From Bacteroidaceae bacterium (GTDB lineage Bacteria > Bacteroidota > Bacteroidia > Bacteroidales > Bacteroidaceae), in contig JAFVSR010000039.1 in assembly GCA_017503645.1 (NCBI GenBank), positions 1 through 64,000 of the forward strand: a stretch of DNA of 64,000 nucleotides, in the 5' to 3' direction. The notes below the pieces were generated by a model, which did no database searches, had not been told where the DNA came from, and saw only the letters and a program-made list of their open reading frames with translations. The translations under genes and the position numbers were made by a program. Positions 1 through 9,428 of this stretch are shown here, piece by piece (position 1 is the stretch's first letter; each line of letters starts with the position of its first letter).

Positions 1-336
1 ATGCCCGATGCCAATGCAATTCCCATTGGCAAGGATATTGCCGAGGAGGCTATGGATGCTGCTGCATGCGTTGGTTGCGGTGCTTGTGTGGCTGCTTGTA
101 AGAATGGTTCTGCAATGCTGTTCGTTTCGGCAAAGGTTAGTCAGTTTGCTCTCCTTCCCCAGGGTAAAGCCGAGGCTGCAAAGCGTGTAAAATCAATGAT
201 TGCCAAGATGGACGAGCTTGGTTTTGGTAACTGTACCAACACCCGCGCTTGTGAGGCAGAGTGTCCCAAGTGTATCTCCATCAGCAATATCGCCCGTTTG
301 AACCGCGAGTTCATCAAAGCGAAACTGAAAGACTAA
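1..336 (+). CDS. frdB: fumarate reductase / succinate dehydrogenase iron-sulfur subunit, C-terminal part (5' end outside window)
   Basis: This is the C-terminal 111 residues of the iron-sulfur subunit that passes electrons between the flavoprotein and the membrane quinone subunit. It is cut by the window edge; the full family member is about 250 residues. Cysteines 23, 26, 29 and 33 ([11 protein letters not shown]) and 78, 84 and 88 ([11 protein letters not shown]) are the ligands of the 4Fe-4S and 3Fe-4S centres, in the family order. In Bacteroidales the complex mainly runs as fumarate reductase in succinate fermentation (family knowledge). The ATG at position 1 is internal to the gene and not a start. 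A terminator hairpin follows at 358. Confidence 0.93.
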   Translation: MPDANAIPIGKDIAEEAMDAAACVGCGACVAACKNGSAMLFVSAKVSQFALLPQGKAEAAKRVKSMIAKMDELGFGNCTNTRACEAECPKCISISNIARLNREFIKAKLKD

Positions 337-357
337 AAATTAATTAGTCGTTATATA

Positions 358-392
358 TGAGTGGGTGGCCCAAAGCTGCCCACTCATTATTT
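358..392 (+). terminator. Rho-independent terminator after frdB
   Basis: An 8-bp stem, tgagtggg with cccactca, is extended by G-U and G-C pairs around a ccaaa-type loop. It is followed by attatttt and begins 21 bases after the frdB stop. Confidence 0.75.
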
Positions 393-442
393 TGTGCATA
401 CTTTTCGCTCCTTATTATATATATTTGATTAAATTTGCAGGT

Positions 443-563
443 GGCAACTAATAAAAAGATGAATTTCTGCGTTACGCTTGCCTTCAAAATCCTCATTTAC
501 GTTTAGTAAACTGCGGTTTTTCAGGCTGCGCAAGCCTTGTACTTCATCTTTTTATTAGTTGCC
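443..563. repeat. dispersed structured repeat, copy 1 (71-bp core inside perfect 21-bp inverted arms)
   Basis: The core at 468-538 matches two other places in the window (35045-35115 and 60176-60246) almost base for base. Here it is bounded by perfect 21-bp inverted arms, 443-463 and 543-563, so the whole unit can fold into one long hairpin. Inside the core, TTTAC and GTAAA form a small stem around gttta. It fills most of the frdB-proC gap and ends 53 bases before proC. It could be a non-autonomous mobile repeat or a structured RNA; no transposase is in the window. Confidence 0.8.
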
Positions 564-616
564 ATAATTGGTAGATACTTTAACCAATTTGCAACTAAAC
601 AACAGCTATCAGTATT

Positions 617-1408
617 ATGAAAATTGCTATCATAGGAGCCGGAAATATGGGTGGTGCCATAGCCCGTGGAGTGGCCCGCACCGCCGAAGGTACCAATGTT
701 ATTGTGTCGAACCCCTCGGCAGGCAAGCTCGATGCGCTTAAACAGGAGTTTCCGCAAATAGAAACCACAACAGATAATTGCGCGGCAGTCGCAGGCGCCG
801 ATTATGTTTTCCTTGCCGTGAAGCCGTGGAAAATGGAGGAGGTGATTGCCGAAATAAAGCCCGTGCTCGATTACGGCAAGCAGGTGGTTGTGTCGGTTGC
901 CGGTGGAGTGGGCAGCGAACAGCTCGATGGTTGGCTGGCCAAAGAGGGCGGTGCACTGCCACAGCTCTATATCGTTATCCCCAACACAGCCATTGCCACT
1001 ATGTGCGGTATGACATTCATAAGCGGCAAGCGCACCGCGCAACAGGCCGACGACCATATTACAGCCCTTTTCGCGGCTATGGGCAGGGCTATGATGGTGC
1101 CCGAGGAGCTTATACCGGCAGGCACATCGCTTGCATCGTGTGGCATAGCATACGCCCTGCAGTATATAAACGCCTCTATGGCGGGTGGTGAAGAACTTGG
1201 ATTCACTCGCGCACAGGCGCTCGAAATTGTTATGCAGACGGTGCGTGGTGCATTGAGCGTGTTGGAGGCCGGCGGTACCAACCCACAAGCCGAAATAGAC
1301 CGTGTAACCACCCCCGGAGGGCTCACTCTGCGTGGCTTGGAGGCTATGCGTGAGGGTGGTTTCTCCAAAAGCATTATAGATGGCTTGTATGCCTCAATAA
1401 AGAAATAA
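617..1408 (+). CDS. proC: pyrroline-5-carboxylate reductase
   Basis: This enzyme does the last step of proline synthesis, NAD(P)H reduction of pyrroline-5-carboxylate to proline, in the cytoplasm. The 263 residues match the family length. The N-terminus has the Rossmann dinucleotide motif GAGNMGGAIARG from residue 8. The C-terminal helical dimer domain contains the family signature around VTTPGGLTLRGLEAM. It is the first gene of a proC-proB-proA run, with proB 14 bases downstream, so all three proline steps are together. The repeat at 443-563 lies just upstream. Confidence 0.96.
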   Translation: MKIAIIGAGNMGGAIARGVARTAEGTNVIVSNPSAGKLDALKQEFPQIETTTDNCAAVAGADYVFLAVKPWKMEEVIAEIKPVLDYGKQVVVSVAGGVGSEQLDGWLAKEGGALPQLYIVIPNTAIATMCGMTFISGKRTAQQADDHITALFAAMGRAMMVPEELIPAGTSLASCGIAYALQYINASMAGGEELGFTRAQALEIVMQTVRGALSVLEAGGTNPQAEIDRVTTPGGLTLRGLEAMREGGFSKSIIDGLYASIKK

Positions 1409-1422
1409 GCAGAATTTGTACA

Positions 1423-2511
1423 ATGAACACCATATATAAACGTATTGCAGTGAAGGTGGGCAGCAATGTGCTCACCCGCCCCGACGGAACGCTCGATGTC
1501 ACCCGTATGTCGGCCATTGTGGACCAGATAGCAGCCCTGCGCTCAATGGGCGTGGAGGTTATTCTCATATCATCGGGAGCGGTGGCAAGCGGTCGCAGCG
1601 AAATGCGCGGTATGCCCTTGCGCCAGCTCGACACCGTGGGCCAGCGTCAGCTCTTTTCGGCCGTGGGGCAGGCAAAGCTAATAAACCGCTACTACGAACT
1701 TTTTCGCGAGCATAATATCCCTGTGGGGCAGGTGCTCACGATGAAGGAGTGTTTCTCCACCCGCCGCCTCTACCTTAACCAGCGCCACTGTATGATGGTG
1801 ATGCTGGAAAACGGTGTGCTCCCCATAATAAACGAGAACGACACGATGAGTGTTACCGAGCTTATGTTTACCGACAACGACGAACTGTCGGGCCTGGTGG
1901 CTACAATGCTCGATGTGCAGGCGCTTGTGATACTGAGCAACGTCGATGGTGTATATAACGGTGTGCCGGGAGGCGAGGGTGTTGAGGTCATCCGTCGTGT
2001 GGAGCAGGGCAAGGAGCTTGCCGACTATATTCAGGCAACAAAGTCGAGTTTTGGGCGTGGCGGTATGATGACCAAGTGCAACATTGCCCGCAAGGTGGCC
2101 GAGGAGGGTATAGCAGTGTATATTGCCAACGGCAAGCGCAGCGATATACTCACAGCGCTTGTAACAGCCCCCGACAAGGTTGTGTGCACCTGTTTTGTGC
2201 CCAGCGAAACAACCACATCGCCCATTAAAAAGTGGATAGCCCACAGCACCGGTTTTACAAAAGGAACCATAGTGCTCAATGCCGATGCCGTGCAGGCTGT
2301 GTGCGGCAGCAAGGCGGTGAGTGTGCTGCCCGTGGGTGTTGTGAGTGCCGAGGGCGATTTTAAGCAGGGCGACCTTGTGCAGCTTGCGGCCACCGATGGC
2401 ACCGCGCTTGGCGTGGGGCGCGTGGCCTACGACAGCGACGAGATACCCTGCATAATAGGCAAGCATGGTTGCAAGCCTGTGATACATTATGATTATCTTT
2501 ATCTTGAATAG
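1423..2511 (+). CDS. proB: glutamate 5-kinase
   Basis: It phosphorylates glutamate to gamma-glutamyl phosphate, the first and usually proline-inhibited step of proline synthesis. The N-terminal amino-acid-kinase domain (about 1-260) has KVGSNVLTRPDG, the SSGAVASGR loop, INENDTMS and the GRGGMMTK segment. A PUA-like domain fills about residues 275-355, giving the usual full length (362). It lies between proC and proA. The stop codon lies inside a short hairpin (2508-2530). Confidence 0.96.
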   Translation: MNTIYKRIAVKVGSNVLTRPDGTLDVTRMSAIVDQIAALRSMGVEVILISSGAVASGRSEMRGMPLRQLDTVGQRQLFSAVGQAKLINRYYELFREHNIPVGQVLTMKECFSTRRLYLNQRHCMMVMLENGVLPIINENDTMSVTELMFTDNDELSGLVATMLDVQALVILSNVDGVYNGVPGGEGVEVIRRVEQGKELADYIQATKSSFGRGGMMTKCNIARKVAEEGIAVYIANGKRSDILTALVTAPDKVVCTCFVPSETTTSPIKKWIAHSTGFTKGTIVLNADAVQAVCGSKAVSVLPVGVVSAEGDFKQGDLVQLAATDGTALGVGRVAYDSDEIPCIIGKHGCKPVIHYDYLYLE

Positions 2512-2587
2512 CAAAACTGCGTTTTGCTATCGGCGAGTTTTGCAGCCGTTGGTCGCGTGAAGCATAGACGAAGTTTATGCCACGCGG
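2508..2587 (+). other. structured proB-proA intercistronic spacer (two hairpins)
   Basis: The first hairpin (2508-2530) has a 10-bp perfect stem, atagcaaaac with gttttgctat, around a 3-base loop and contains the proB stop. The second, about 2553-2587, pairs cgcgtg with cacgcg and gcata with tatgc around a 9-base loop. No T-run follows, so this looks like an RNA processing or stability element or an attenuator and not a strong terminator. The function is not known. Confidence 0.5.
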
Positions 2588-2634
2588 GTGGTTAAAAGCA
2601 AAGCGAGCCAATGAGATTGAAATATAAAACAACT

Positions 2635-3885
2635 ATGAATTATAACGATATTTTCAAAGGTGTTAAGAGCGCCTCTGCTGCTCTGCTTAAATTGAGTGAA
2701 AAAGAGGTAAACGCCCTGCTTTTGGCAGTGGCCGATGCCGCCGTGGAGCAACAGGCATCCATTCTTGCTGCCAACGAGGAGGATTTGTCGCGCCTCTCGC
2801 CCGATGATCCCCGTTACGACCGTCTGCGCCTCACTCCCGCCCGCATCGAGGCCATAGCTTCCGATATGCGCAAGGTGGCATCGCTTCCTTCGCCGCTTGG
2901 CCGTGTGCTCAAGGAGAGTGTATTGCCCAACGGGCTGCACCTCACCCGCGTGGCGGTGCCCTTTGGTGTCATAGGTGTCATTTACGAGGCGCGCCCCAAT
3001 GTTAGTTTCGATGTGTTTGCCCTCTGTATGAAGGCGGGCAGCGCCTGTGTACTCAAGGGTGGTAGCGATGCCGAAATGTCCAACAAGGCCATTGTGGCGG
3101 TTATCCACTCGGTGCTCGACCGCTTGGGAATAGACAAACAGGTGGTAGCGCTGCTGCCTGTTGAGCGGGAGGCCACACAGGCCCTCTTGTCGGCCCGTGG
3201 CTTTGTCGATTTGATAATACCGCGCGGCAGCAGCAGGCTCATAAATTATGTGCGCTCCAACGCCACAATACCCGTTATCGAGACGGGTGCCGGTGTGTGC
3301 CACACCTATTTCGATGCATCGGGCGACCTTGCTATGGGCGCAGCCATTGTGAACAATGCAAAAACACGCCGTGTGAGCGTGTGCAACGCGCTCGACTGCC
3401 TGCTGATGCACAGCAGCCGCTTGGGCGACCTTGCCGCCCTTTGCGCTCCATTGCAGCAGAGCAACGTGGTTATATATGCCGATGAAAAGGCATATAATTC
3501 ACTTGCAGGCAGTTATCCGGCCGCTCTATTGCAGCCTGCTACCGAGGAGAGCTTTGGTACCGAGTTCCTGAGCTATGCAATGGCTGTGAAAACCGTTGAT
3601 ACAGCCGATGAGGCCATAGCGCACATTGCAGCCTACGGCTCGGGCCACAGCGAGTGCGTGGTAACTGCCGATGAGGCTGTTGCCAATATGTTCACCCTGC
3701 TTGTTGATGCCGCCTGTGTGTATGTCAACGCCCCCACTTCGTTTACCGACGGTGCGCAGTTCGGGCTTGGTGCCGAAATTGGCATAAGCACACAGAAACT
3801 GCACGCCCGCGGCCCTATGGCTCTAGAGGAGATTGTCACCTATAAATGGATTATAAAGGGTAACGGGCAGGTGCGCCCCTGTTGA
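2635..3885 (+). CDS. proA: gamma-glutamyl phosphate reductase
   Basis: It reduces gamma-glutamyl phosphate with NADPH to glutamate semialdehyde, the middle step of proline synthesis. It is an aldehyde-dehydrogenase-fold protein. The catalytic Cys222 lies in [12 protein letters not shown], and [17 protein letters not shown] is the family signature. I chose the ATG at 2635 (MNYNDIF, 416 residues) and not the in-frame ATG at 2611, because it gives the family length and N-terminus. The gene converges on the minus-strand 1314-residue gene, with a shared palindrome between them. Confidence 0.95.
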   Translation: MNYNDIFKGVKSASAALLKLSEKEVNALLLAVADAAVEQQASILAANEEDLSRLSPDDPRYDRLRLTPARIEAIASDMRKVASLPSPLGRVLKESVLPNGLHLTRVAVPFGVIGVIYEARPNVSFDVFALCMKAGSACVLKGGSDAEMSNKAIVAVIHSVLDRLGIDKQVVALLPVEREATQALLSARGFVDLIIPRGSSRLINYVRSNATIPVIETGAGVCHTYFDASGDLAMGAAIVNNAKTRRVSVCNALDCLLMHSSRLGDLAALCAPLQQSNVVIYADEKAYNSLAGSYPAALLQPATEESFGTEFLSYAMAVKTVDTADEAIAHIAAYGSGHSECVVTADEAVANMFTLLVDAACVYVNAPTSFTDGAQFGLGAEIGISTQKLHARGPMALEEIVTYKWIIKGNGQVRPC

Positions 3886-3915
3886 TTGCTGCGCCCCGCC
3901 CGTGTGACTATGTTG

Positions 3916-3955
3916 TTCCGTTTCTTTGAGTAAGGCCTTACTCAAAGAAACGGAA
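3916..3955. terminator. bidirectional terminator, perfect 40-bp palindrome between convergent genes
   Basis: Bases 3916-3935 are the exact reverse complement of 3936-3955, ttccgtttctttgagtaagg with its mirror. It serves proA on the plus strand and the convergent minus-strand gene. That gene's last five codons (FRFFE) and stop (3938-3940) lie inside the right arm. Confidence 0.8.
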
Positions 3956-6900
3956 TGTATTGTACCATCGCATTTTTTGCTCGGCAAGTTCGCTTCCCTG
4001 TTTCTCGGCGAGTTTGTACCAATGTAGTGCCGATATTTGGTTTTTCTTTGTTCCACGTCCCTTTTCGTAGCAGTAGGCTACGCGCTCTATTGCCACGGGG
4101 TGTCCTTTTTTTGCTGCTGCAAGGTACCAGTAGAATGCCTTTTTGCGGCTCTTTCGCACGTATGTTCCGTTGTCGTAGAATTGTGCCAGCTTGAATTGTG
4201 CTTTCGAGTGCCCTACGTTTGCTGCGCGTGTGTAGTAGTCTATTGTGGGCTGCTTGCGCAGTTTGCGTTTGCTCAGTGCGGCAATGGAGTCCTCTCTTGC
4301 GTGCTTCTCGGCAAGTGTAAAGAGGGCTATGGGCTCGTTCTGCTCGGCTGCTTTCCCAAACCAATGGTATGCGGTGGTGCTGTCCTTTTCAACGCCTGTT
4401 CCACGCAGGTAGCAGTCGGCAAGTATTGTTTGCGATGGGGCGTACCCGTTGCTCGCCGATAGGGTGTAGCAGGCAATGGCAAGCGAGTCGTTCTTATGGG
4501 TTCCCACACCGTGCATATAGCAGCCTGCAAGGTTGTGAAGTGCCTGTTTGTTGCCCATATTCGCCGCTGTGCGGAACTGGCGGAATGCCTCTATGCTGTC
4601 TTTCGTGGTGCCGTGCCCCAACATAAGGCACACTGCACGATTGAACAGGGCGTCGGGGTATCCGAGCGACGCGGCCTCGTTGAATAGTTCAAAGGCCTTT
4701 TGGTACTCCTTGTCGCGGTAATGGGCTCTGCCCTCTTCGTTCTTTATAAAGCAGTGGGCAAGCAGTTCGGGCTTGTCTATTCCGTTAATGGTTAGTACCT
4801 CCTGCCGCGCTATTGCCATCTGCTCCTTTTTTCTCTTGTTCTCACGCGTTGTTGTTATGCTGTCGGTGTTGTAAAAGGTGCCGTCGGCATATCCCTCCAC
4901 GCTCACCGATATTTCATTGGCCACCGTGTTGTTGTAGAGCTCAACCTCAATGTTGCCGTTTCTACTTGTGGCTTGCGGCACCCACAGCAATGTGCGGCGG
5001 TAGTCGGGCGTGGCGTTGCCGTCGGGTTGCATTTTGCTGTAGTCGGGAGCGTAGAACTGCTTGCTTTCGGTATATCCATATACCATCGTGTATCGTGCGC
5101 TGCTGCGGCGGGTGAGCATAGGTATTATGCCTGCAGCTTCATCCTGTTCGTTGTATGGTATGAAGCAGGCAACGTAGTTGGGCAGTTCGTCGCCTCCACT
5201 TTCGTTTACGCGATGTGTGAAAATTGTGGCATCGGGTGCATCATCAATATCCCAGTTTCGCGGGGCTATACCCATTTTATTCTCAAAGGAGTTGTAGAAA
5301 TTGTCGTAGTTGTAGGTTTTTATCCTTTTCTCATTATCACCGCCGGGGCGCCTATCTTCTATATGTGCACGGCGGGTTTTCTCGTCGGAACGTATGATGA
5401 ACTCCTTGAAATTAAGCATTTTTCTTATGTTCACCCCTTTGGTATATTCCTCATCCCTGCGTGGTATGCTGTCGGGGTTGTATTCTTCATCCACTACTAT
5501 GCTTTGTATCCAATAGCACCAGTTGAAGTTGTGTCGCCAGAAGGCACTGCGCAGAACATCGGCGCTGGTGAGGGTGCCTTCGTAGGCGGGGTCCGCTATG
5601 TAAACCTCGCTGTATGGCAAGTCATTGTTGGTTACACTGTGTATGATGGGGGCATAGTCGTTGTTTGTCACCGACCTGTCAAATGCGCTTCTTGTGTCGT
5701 AGTCGTCGTGGAAACTGTGGTGGGTGCTCCCTGCTCCCACGTGTTCTCCTCGGTTTACGCTGAATGCGTGCAGCGATATGGGGCTGTCCACGGCAGGCCC
5801 GTCATACGTGGAGTTGTTAGGGTAGGGCTTGGTATATCCCGGGCTGTGGACATACTTCTTGTTAGTAAGATAGGTTACATCTTGTGCATACTCCCACTCG
5901 TCGAGAAAGTCGAGGCGCATTTCGCTGCGTGGCGGGCGGTACTTCTTGGGGTGTTTCTGTTTCGATACCACTTCCACCTGTGTGAGCAGGTATTCAAAGG
6001 GGTTAATCTTTATTATCATCTCCCTCTCCCGCGCCATTTCTTCTTCGGTTGCGGGCAGGCCGGTATTGCGCTCCCAATATTCGTATAGGCGCATAGTGGG
6101 CGAAAAGTATCGCTGCAGGTTGAAGGTGAAGATGCTGTCTTTGCTCGATATACTGTTGTTGCGTGGTGTGAGTTTGGCTACCTTTTTGCCTGTAAAGTCT
6201 TTGGTTTGCAGGTAGAATTCGCCATTGGCATCGGTGCGGAAATCGTAGGCGGTGATGTTGCTGTCCTTATATGTTATCTCGAACTTTACCTTGCAATCGG
6301 CCATATTTGCTATATTGTACCTGTCGAGCTTGCCGAATTGGCGGATGGGTCTCTTTTTTATGAAGCGCCCTTTTATGGTTATTCCCTTCTCTACGGGCTC
6401 GTCGAGGTCGGCTGTTTTGTTGCTCAGTTTGCTCCAGTCGTACGATGTCCAGCCGCGTGTGAGCATAATGAGGTCGAGCTCGCGTGCGCGGTTCTTGTTG
6501 CGTGTGTCAAAGTATTGTGCGGCATTGGGTATATACCCTTTTATCTCGCTGCCAAGCAGCAGATAGGTATATAAATTGTAGTTGTACGATGTTGTGACGT
6601 TGTCGCAGCCATCGGTTACCGACAGCGAGAAACTGCCACCCTCGGTTATGGGCTTGCCATCCTCGCGCTCAATGAGGAGTTTTATCTTTTCGTGCGGTTG
6701 CGGGGTGGCGTTGCTGTTTTTTACAACGAGCTTTGCCGTGGAGCGGCTGTAGTCGCCTGTTTCGTCGTGAGTGACAAAGAAAAGGCGCTCGGCATAGGGA
6801 ATGGCATCATCTACAAAGAGCACTACGCGGTTCACACCCTCGGGCAGTGTGCTTTTGTCTATGGCAAAAAGCATATTGCGTTCGGATGCAGGGAATCGCT

Positions 6901-7882
6901 CGTAATAGTTTGTCTTTCCTCGATGCAGCACGGCAAGGCCCAGTTCGGTATCGGTGGCAAGGTTGTTTTTCACAGCTATGCACACCGTGTTGCCCTTGTT
7001 CTCTATCTCTATTACCGCGCCCTCTTTCTCGGCCTTCGGCAGGTGGAATTTTTCACTCTTCTTGCCTCGTTTCAGCAGGGCTGTGTACTTGGTATCCTCT
7101 TTGGGTGTTATGGAGAATGTGCCCACTCCGTTATGCTCGGGTGTGGTGGTGAGCAGCTCCTCGCCATCGGCCAATATGGTTATGCTCCGGCTGCTGTTTA
7201 TGCCGTCGTTACCAAATACCTCATATGCAACACGGCTCTCTATGCCCTCTACAAGGTGTCCTCCTTCGGGGTAGAATTTTACATCGCACTCGGGCAGTGT
7301 GCCGTTCTCCCACGCCACCTCTCTGTCGAGGCCGGTGACGCTGCTCTCCTTCTCCACATCTACAAGGAACGCCCGCTTTCTATCGAGCATATTGCGGAAG
7401 GTGCGGTCGCCGTTCTTCACCTCGTCGAACACGGGGAATACGCGGCTGAAGATGGCATCCTTGCCACGGTTGAGCATATATCGTGTGTAGGCCCTCACTT
7501 CGTAGTAGCCCGACAACAGCAGCCTGTTAAGCTCAAATTCTCCGTGGCAGCAGCCAGCATCGTCTATTTTGTATTTGTTGGTCTTTACCACATATCCTTC
7601 GGGTGCCACTAATTCCACATAGAGTACGCGGCTCATTGTTGTGGGGGTGTCGTCGGTGCCGCTTGTAACGTATGCCTTGAACCACATTGTCTCGCCTAAA
7701 TAGTAGGCGTTGTTGTCGAAATGCAGATATACACGCTCTTCGGGAAATATGCTTTGCTTTACAACAGAGCGCACTATGAGGTTGTCGAGCGGGTTGCGCA
7801 GCACTGTGCTGCTGTCGTTTTGCGAGAATAGTGGTGCTGCAAGCATTGTCATAAGGCTTGCTATAAATGTGAACTGTTTCAT
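3938..7882 (-). CDS. large secreted MG2-like protein with C-terminal Sel1 repeats
   Basis: The 1314-residue protein starts with a signal peptide (MKQFTFIASLMTMLAAPLFS). Next is an MG2/macroglobulin-like beta region (ERVYLHFDNNAYYLGETMWF, about 48-67). A middle region has carboxypeptidase-regulatory-like and plug-like features (LTRGWTSYDW; TQVEVVSKQ). Then comes DYRRTLLWVPQ, a motif I associate with Bacteroidota MG2/plug surface proteins. From about residue 1080 to the end there are six or seven Sel1/TPR repeats (for example AIACYTLSASNGYAPSQTILADCYLRGTGVEKD). It should act in the periplasm or on the surface. The start is 7 bases after the BlaR1-like gene's stop, so it is very probably co-transcribed with blaI-blaR1 and may be their output. 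No substrate can be named. Confidence 0.8.
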   Translation of the reverse strand: MKQFTFIASLMTMLAAPLFSQNDSSTVLRNPLDNLIVRSVVKQSIFPEERVYLHFDNNAYYLGETMWFKAYVTSGTDDTPTTMSRVLYVELVAPEGYVVKTNKYKIDDAGCCHGEFELNRLLLSGYYEVRAYTRYMLNRGKDAIFSRVFPVFDEVKNGDRTFRNMLDRKRAFLVDVEKESSVTGLDREVAWENGTLPECDVKFYPEGGHLVEGIESRVAYEVFGNDGINSSRSITILADGEELLTTTPEHNGVGTFSITPKEDTKYTALLKRGKKSEKFHLPKAEKEGAVIEIENKGNTVCIAVKNNLATDTELGLAVLHRGKTNYYERFPASERNMLFAIDKSTLPEGVNRVVLFVDDAIPYAERLFFVTHDETGDYSRSTAKLVVKNSNATPQPHEKIKLLIEREDGKPITEGGSFSLSVTDGCDNVTTSYNYNLYTYLLLGSEIKGYIPNAAQYFDTRNKNRARELDLIMLTRGWTSYDWSKLSNKTADLDEPVEKGITIKGRFIKKRPIRQFGKLDRYNIANMADCKVKFEITYKDSNITAYDFRTDANGEFYLQTKDFTGKKVAKLTPRNNSISSKDSIFTFNLQRYFSPTMRLYEYWERNTGLPATEEEMAREREMIIKINPFEYLLTQVEVVSKQKHPKKYRPPRSEMRLDFLDEWEYAQDVTYLTNKKYVHSPGYTKPYPNNSTYDGPAVDSPISLHAFSVNRGEHVGAGSTHHSFHDDYDTRSAFDRSVTNNDYAPIIHSVTNNDLPYSEVYIADPAYEGTLTSADVLRSAFWRHNFNWCYWIQSIVVDEEYNPDSIPRRDEEYTKGVNIRKMLNFKEFIIRSDEKTRRAHIEDRRPGGDNEKRIKTYNYDNFYNSFENKMGIAPRNWDIDDAPDATIFTHRVNESGGDELPNYVACFIPYNEQDEAAGIIPMLTRRSSARYTMVYGYTESKQFYAPDYSKMQPDGNATPDYRRTLLWVPQATSRNGNIEVELYNNTVANEISVSVEGYADGTFYNTDSITTTRENKRKKEQMAIARQEVLTINGIDKPELLAHCFIKNEEGRAHYRDKEYQKAFELFNEAASLGYPDALFNRAVCLMLGHGTTKDSIEAFRQFRTAANMGNKQALHNLAGCYMHGVGTHKNDSLAIACYTLSASNGYAPSQTILADCYLRGTGVEKDSTTAYHWFGKAAEQNEPIALFTLAEKHAREDSIAALSKRKLRKQPTIDYYTRAANVGHSKAQFKLAQFYDNGTYVRKSRKKAFYWYLAAAKKGHPVAIERVAYCYEKGRGTKKNQISALHWYKLAEKQGSELAEQKMRWYNTFRFFE

Positions 7883-7889
7883 AATTTAA

Positions 7890-9395
7890 TCAGTATATGA
7901 GTGTTGAACCTATGAGTAACGGCCGTTTGGCGCTATTTGAGGCGATAGTTGTGGGTGTGCCCCCTTGGAATATTATATGTGCATCGTAGTTGGTGTTTAT
8001 GGCCTCGCCATCCACCGTTGCGGGTGTCCACTCCTTAGATTCTATATATCGTGTTGTGGCAGCTATTATGGTGGCCTGTATCTCCTCTATTGTGCTGTTG
8101 TTGCCATCGGTTATGCTCATTGATATATTGCAGCCTTTAGCGGTGATGTTGCTTGCCTTTCCGTTCTTGTCGGCGGTGAACTCCATTTTCACACTGCACT
8201 TTTTTACACCGCAGTCGTTGCCTGCAAGCGCCTCCGCGAGTTCTCTGTATTCGTAATATGTTTCATATGCATATTGCGTAACCTCGTTGTTGGCATCCGT
8301 CGCAGCTGCTGCAGGCGTTTCGGGTGTGCTCTCGGGCGTGGCTTCCTGTGCGGGTGTTTCCTCTGATACCGCTTGTTTTGGTGTTTTTGTCGTTACGGGT
8401 TGTGAATATGTTGTTTTCTGCGCTTCTTTATATGTAGTGGCTTTTTCTATTTGCGTGGTGGCCACAGGTGTGGCGGTGGCGATGACTCTTCTTGCGGGTG
8501 TGGTGTAAATATAGCGGGGCTCCGCAAAAAAGAGTATGAGCAATGATACCATAGGTACGGTATAGGCCCATTTTGCGCGTTGCAGTGTGCCCGACTCTGT
8601 TCTGCGTGACATCATCATAATCCTTTTTCGCACGCTGCTTGTGCCAAAATTGTTTACCAGTGAAATAGCTTTGTTACCCAATGATTTTCTTAAAATGAGC
8701 AGTTGGTATGCCTTTGTGTCGTTGTGGTTTTGCAATACATAGCGGTCGGCCTCATATTCGTGCAGTTCCCTTATGTCGTTTTCAAGCATATATATAAGCG
8801 GGTTGAACCACTGCAGGGCCTTTACAATGCCAATGAAAAGCATATCGTAGGAGTGCTTGTGGTATATGTGCCCCTTTTCGTGCAGCAGTATCTCGGTGCC
8901 GCACTCATTGTAGTCATTTTCCGATATCACAACGTGCCTGAACCAACTGAACGCGGCAGTGTCGCCCGCGTGGCAGTGTATTGTCATCCCTTGCCGTTTG
9001 TCTGTCCACAGCGTGCCGCGCTTTATGCGGCCAATGGTTTTTGCAATGCCTATTGCTCCCCACAAAAGTGCTGCTGCAACGCCTGCAAGGTACAATATTA
9101 CGGCATTTTCCCACGTGAATATGTTGTGTTGGTTGGCAGGCGTGGTGGCAAGAATTGTGTTGTGCAGTGTTTCGGCAATCTGCTGTTGCCCCTCGTAAAT
9201 GGCCGGAGCCGCGGGAATCTCTACCTTGTAGCGCACAACAATGGCGGGCAGTATGCCCGATACAACTACCGTACACAGCAGCAAACGGCGGTTGAGGCTT
9301 GCGAAGCTCTCGCGGCGCAGCAGCAGCGTAAACGGTATATACAGCACCGCAAGGCAGAATGCCCATTTGAGTATGTATATGAGGGTTGCTTCCAT
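7890..9395 (-). CDS. BlaR1/MecR1-like M56 membrane metallopeptidase with TonB-C-like tail
   Basis: A 501-residue integral-membrane signalling protease. Hydrophobic segments lie at about 5-25, 38-55, 98-120 and 280-295. The zinc motif HEKGH is at about 171-175 (LLHEKGHIYHKHSYD). In BlaR1/MecR1 proteins this domain inactivates the BlaI repressor after a signal. There is no penicillin-binding sensor domain here. After the last membrane segment comes a Thr/Pro/Glu-rich linker (about 310-370), then a TonB C-terminal-like domain (KKCSVKMEFTADKNGKASN to the end) that should lie in the periplasm. It is 33 bases after blaI and 7 before the large secreted protein. The ligand is unknown. Confidence 0.85.
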   Translation of the reverse strand: MEATLIYILKWAFCLAVLYIPFTLLLRRESFASLNRRLLLCTVVVSGILPAIVVRYKVEIPAAPAIYEGQQQIAETLHNTILATTPANQHNIFTWENAVILYLAGVAAALLWGAIGIAKTIGRIKRGTLWTDKRQGMTIHCHAGDTAAFSWFRHVVISENDYNECGTEILLHEKGHIYHKHSYDMLFIGIVKALQWFNPLIYMLENDIRELHEYEADRYVLQNHNDTKAYQLLILRKSLGNKAISLVNNFGTSSVRKRIMMMSRRTESGTLQRAKWAYTVPMVSLLILFFAEPRYIYTTPARRVIATATPVATTQIEKATTYKEAQKTTYSQPVTTKTPKQAVSEETPAQEATPESTPETPAAAATDANNEVTQYAYETYYEYRELAEALAGNDCGVKKCSVKMEFTADKNGKASNITAKGCNISMSITDGNNSTIEEIQATIIAATTRYIESKEWTPATVDGEAINTNYDAHIIFQGGTPTTIASNSAKRPLLIGSTLIY

Positions 9396-9428
9396 AGTGG
9401 CTCTCTGTGGGTTACGGGTGGGGTATTG

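Noticed and set aside
2575..3411. 278-codon open frame on the minus strand over proA
   Set aside because: Antisense to a well-supported ProA; His/Gly/Cys-rich sequence with no motif.
4973..6088. 371-codon open frame on the plus strand
   Set aside because: It lies wholly antisense to the 1314-residue gene, has no family motif, and its composition (Val/Cys/Gly runs) is that of a reverse-frame shadow.
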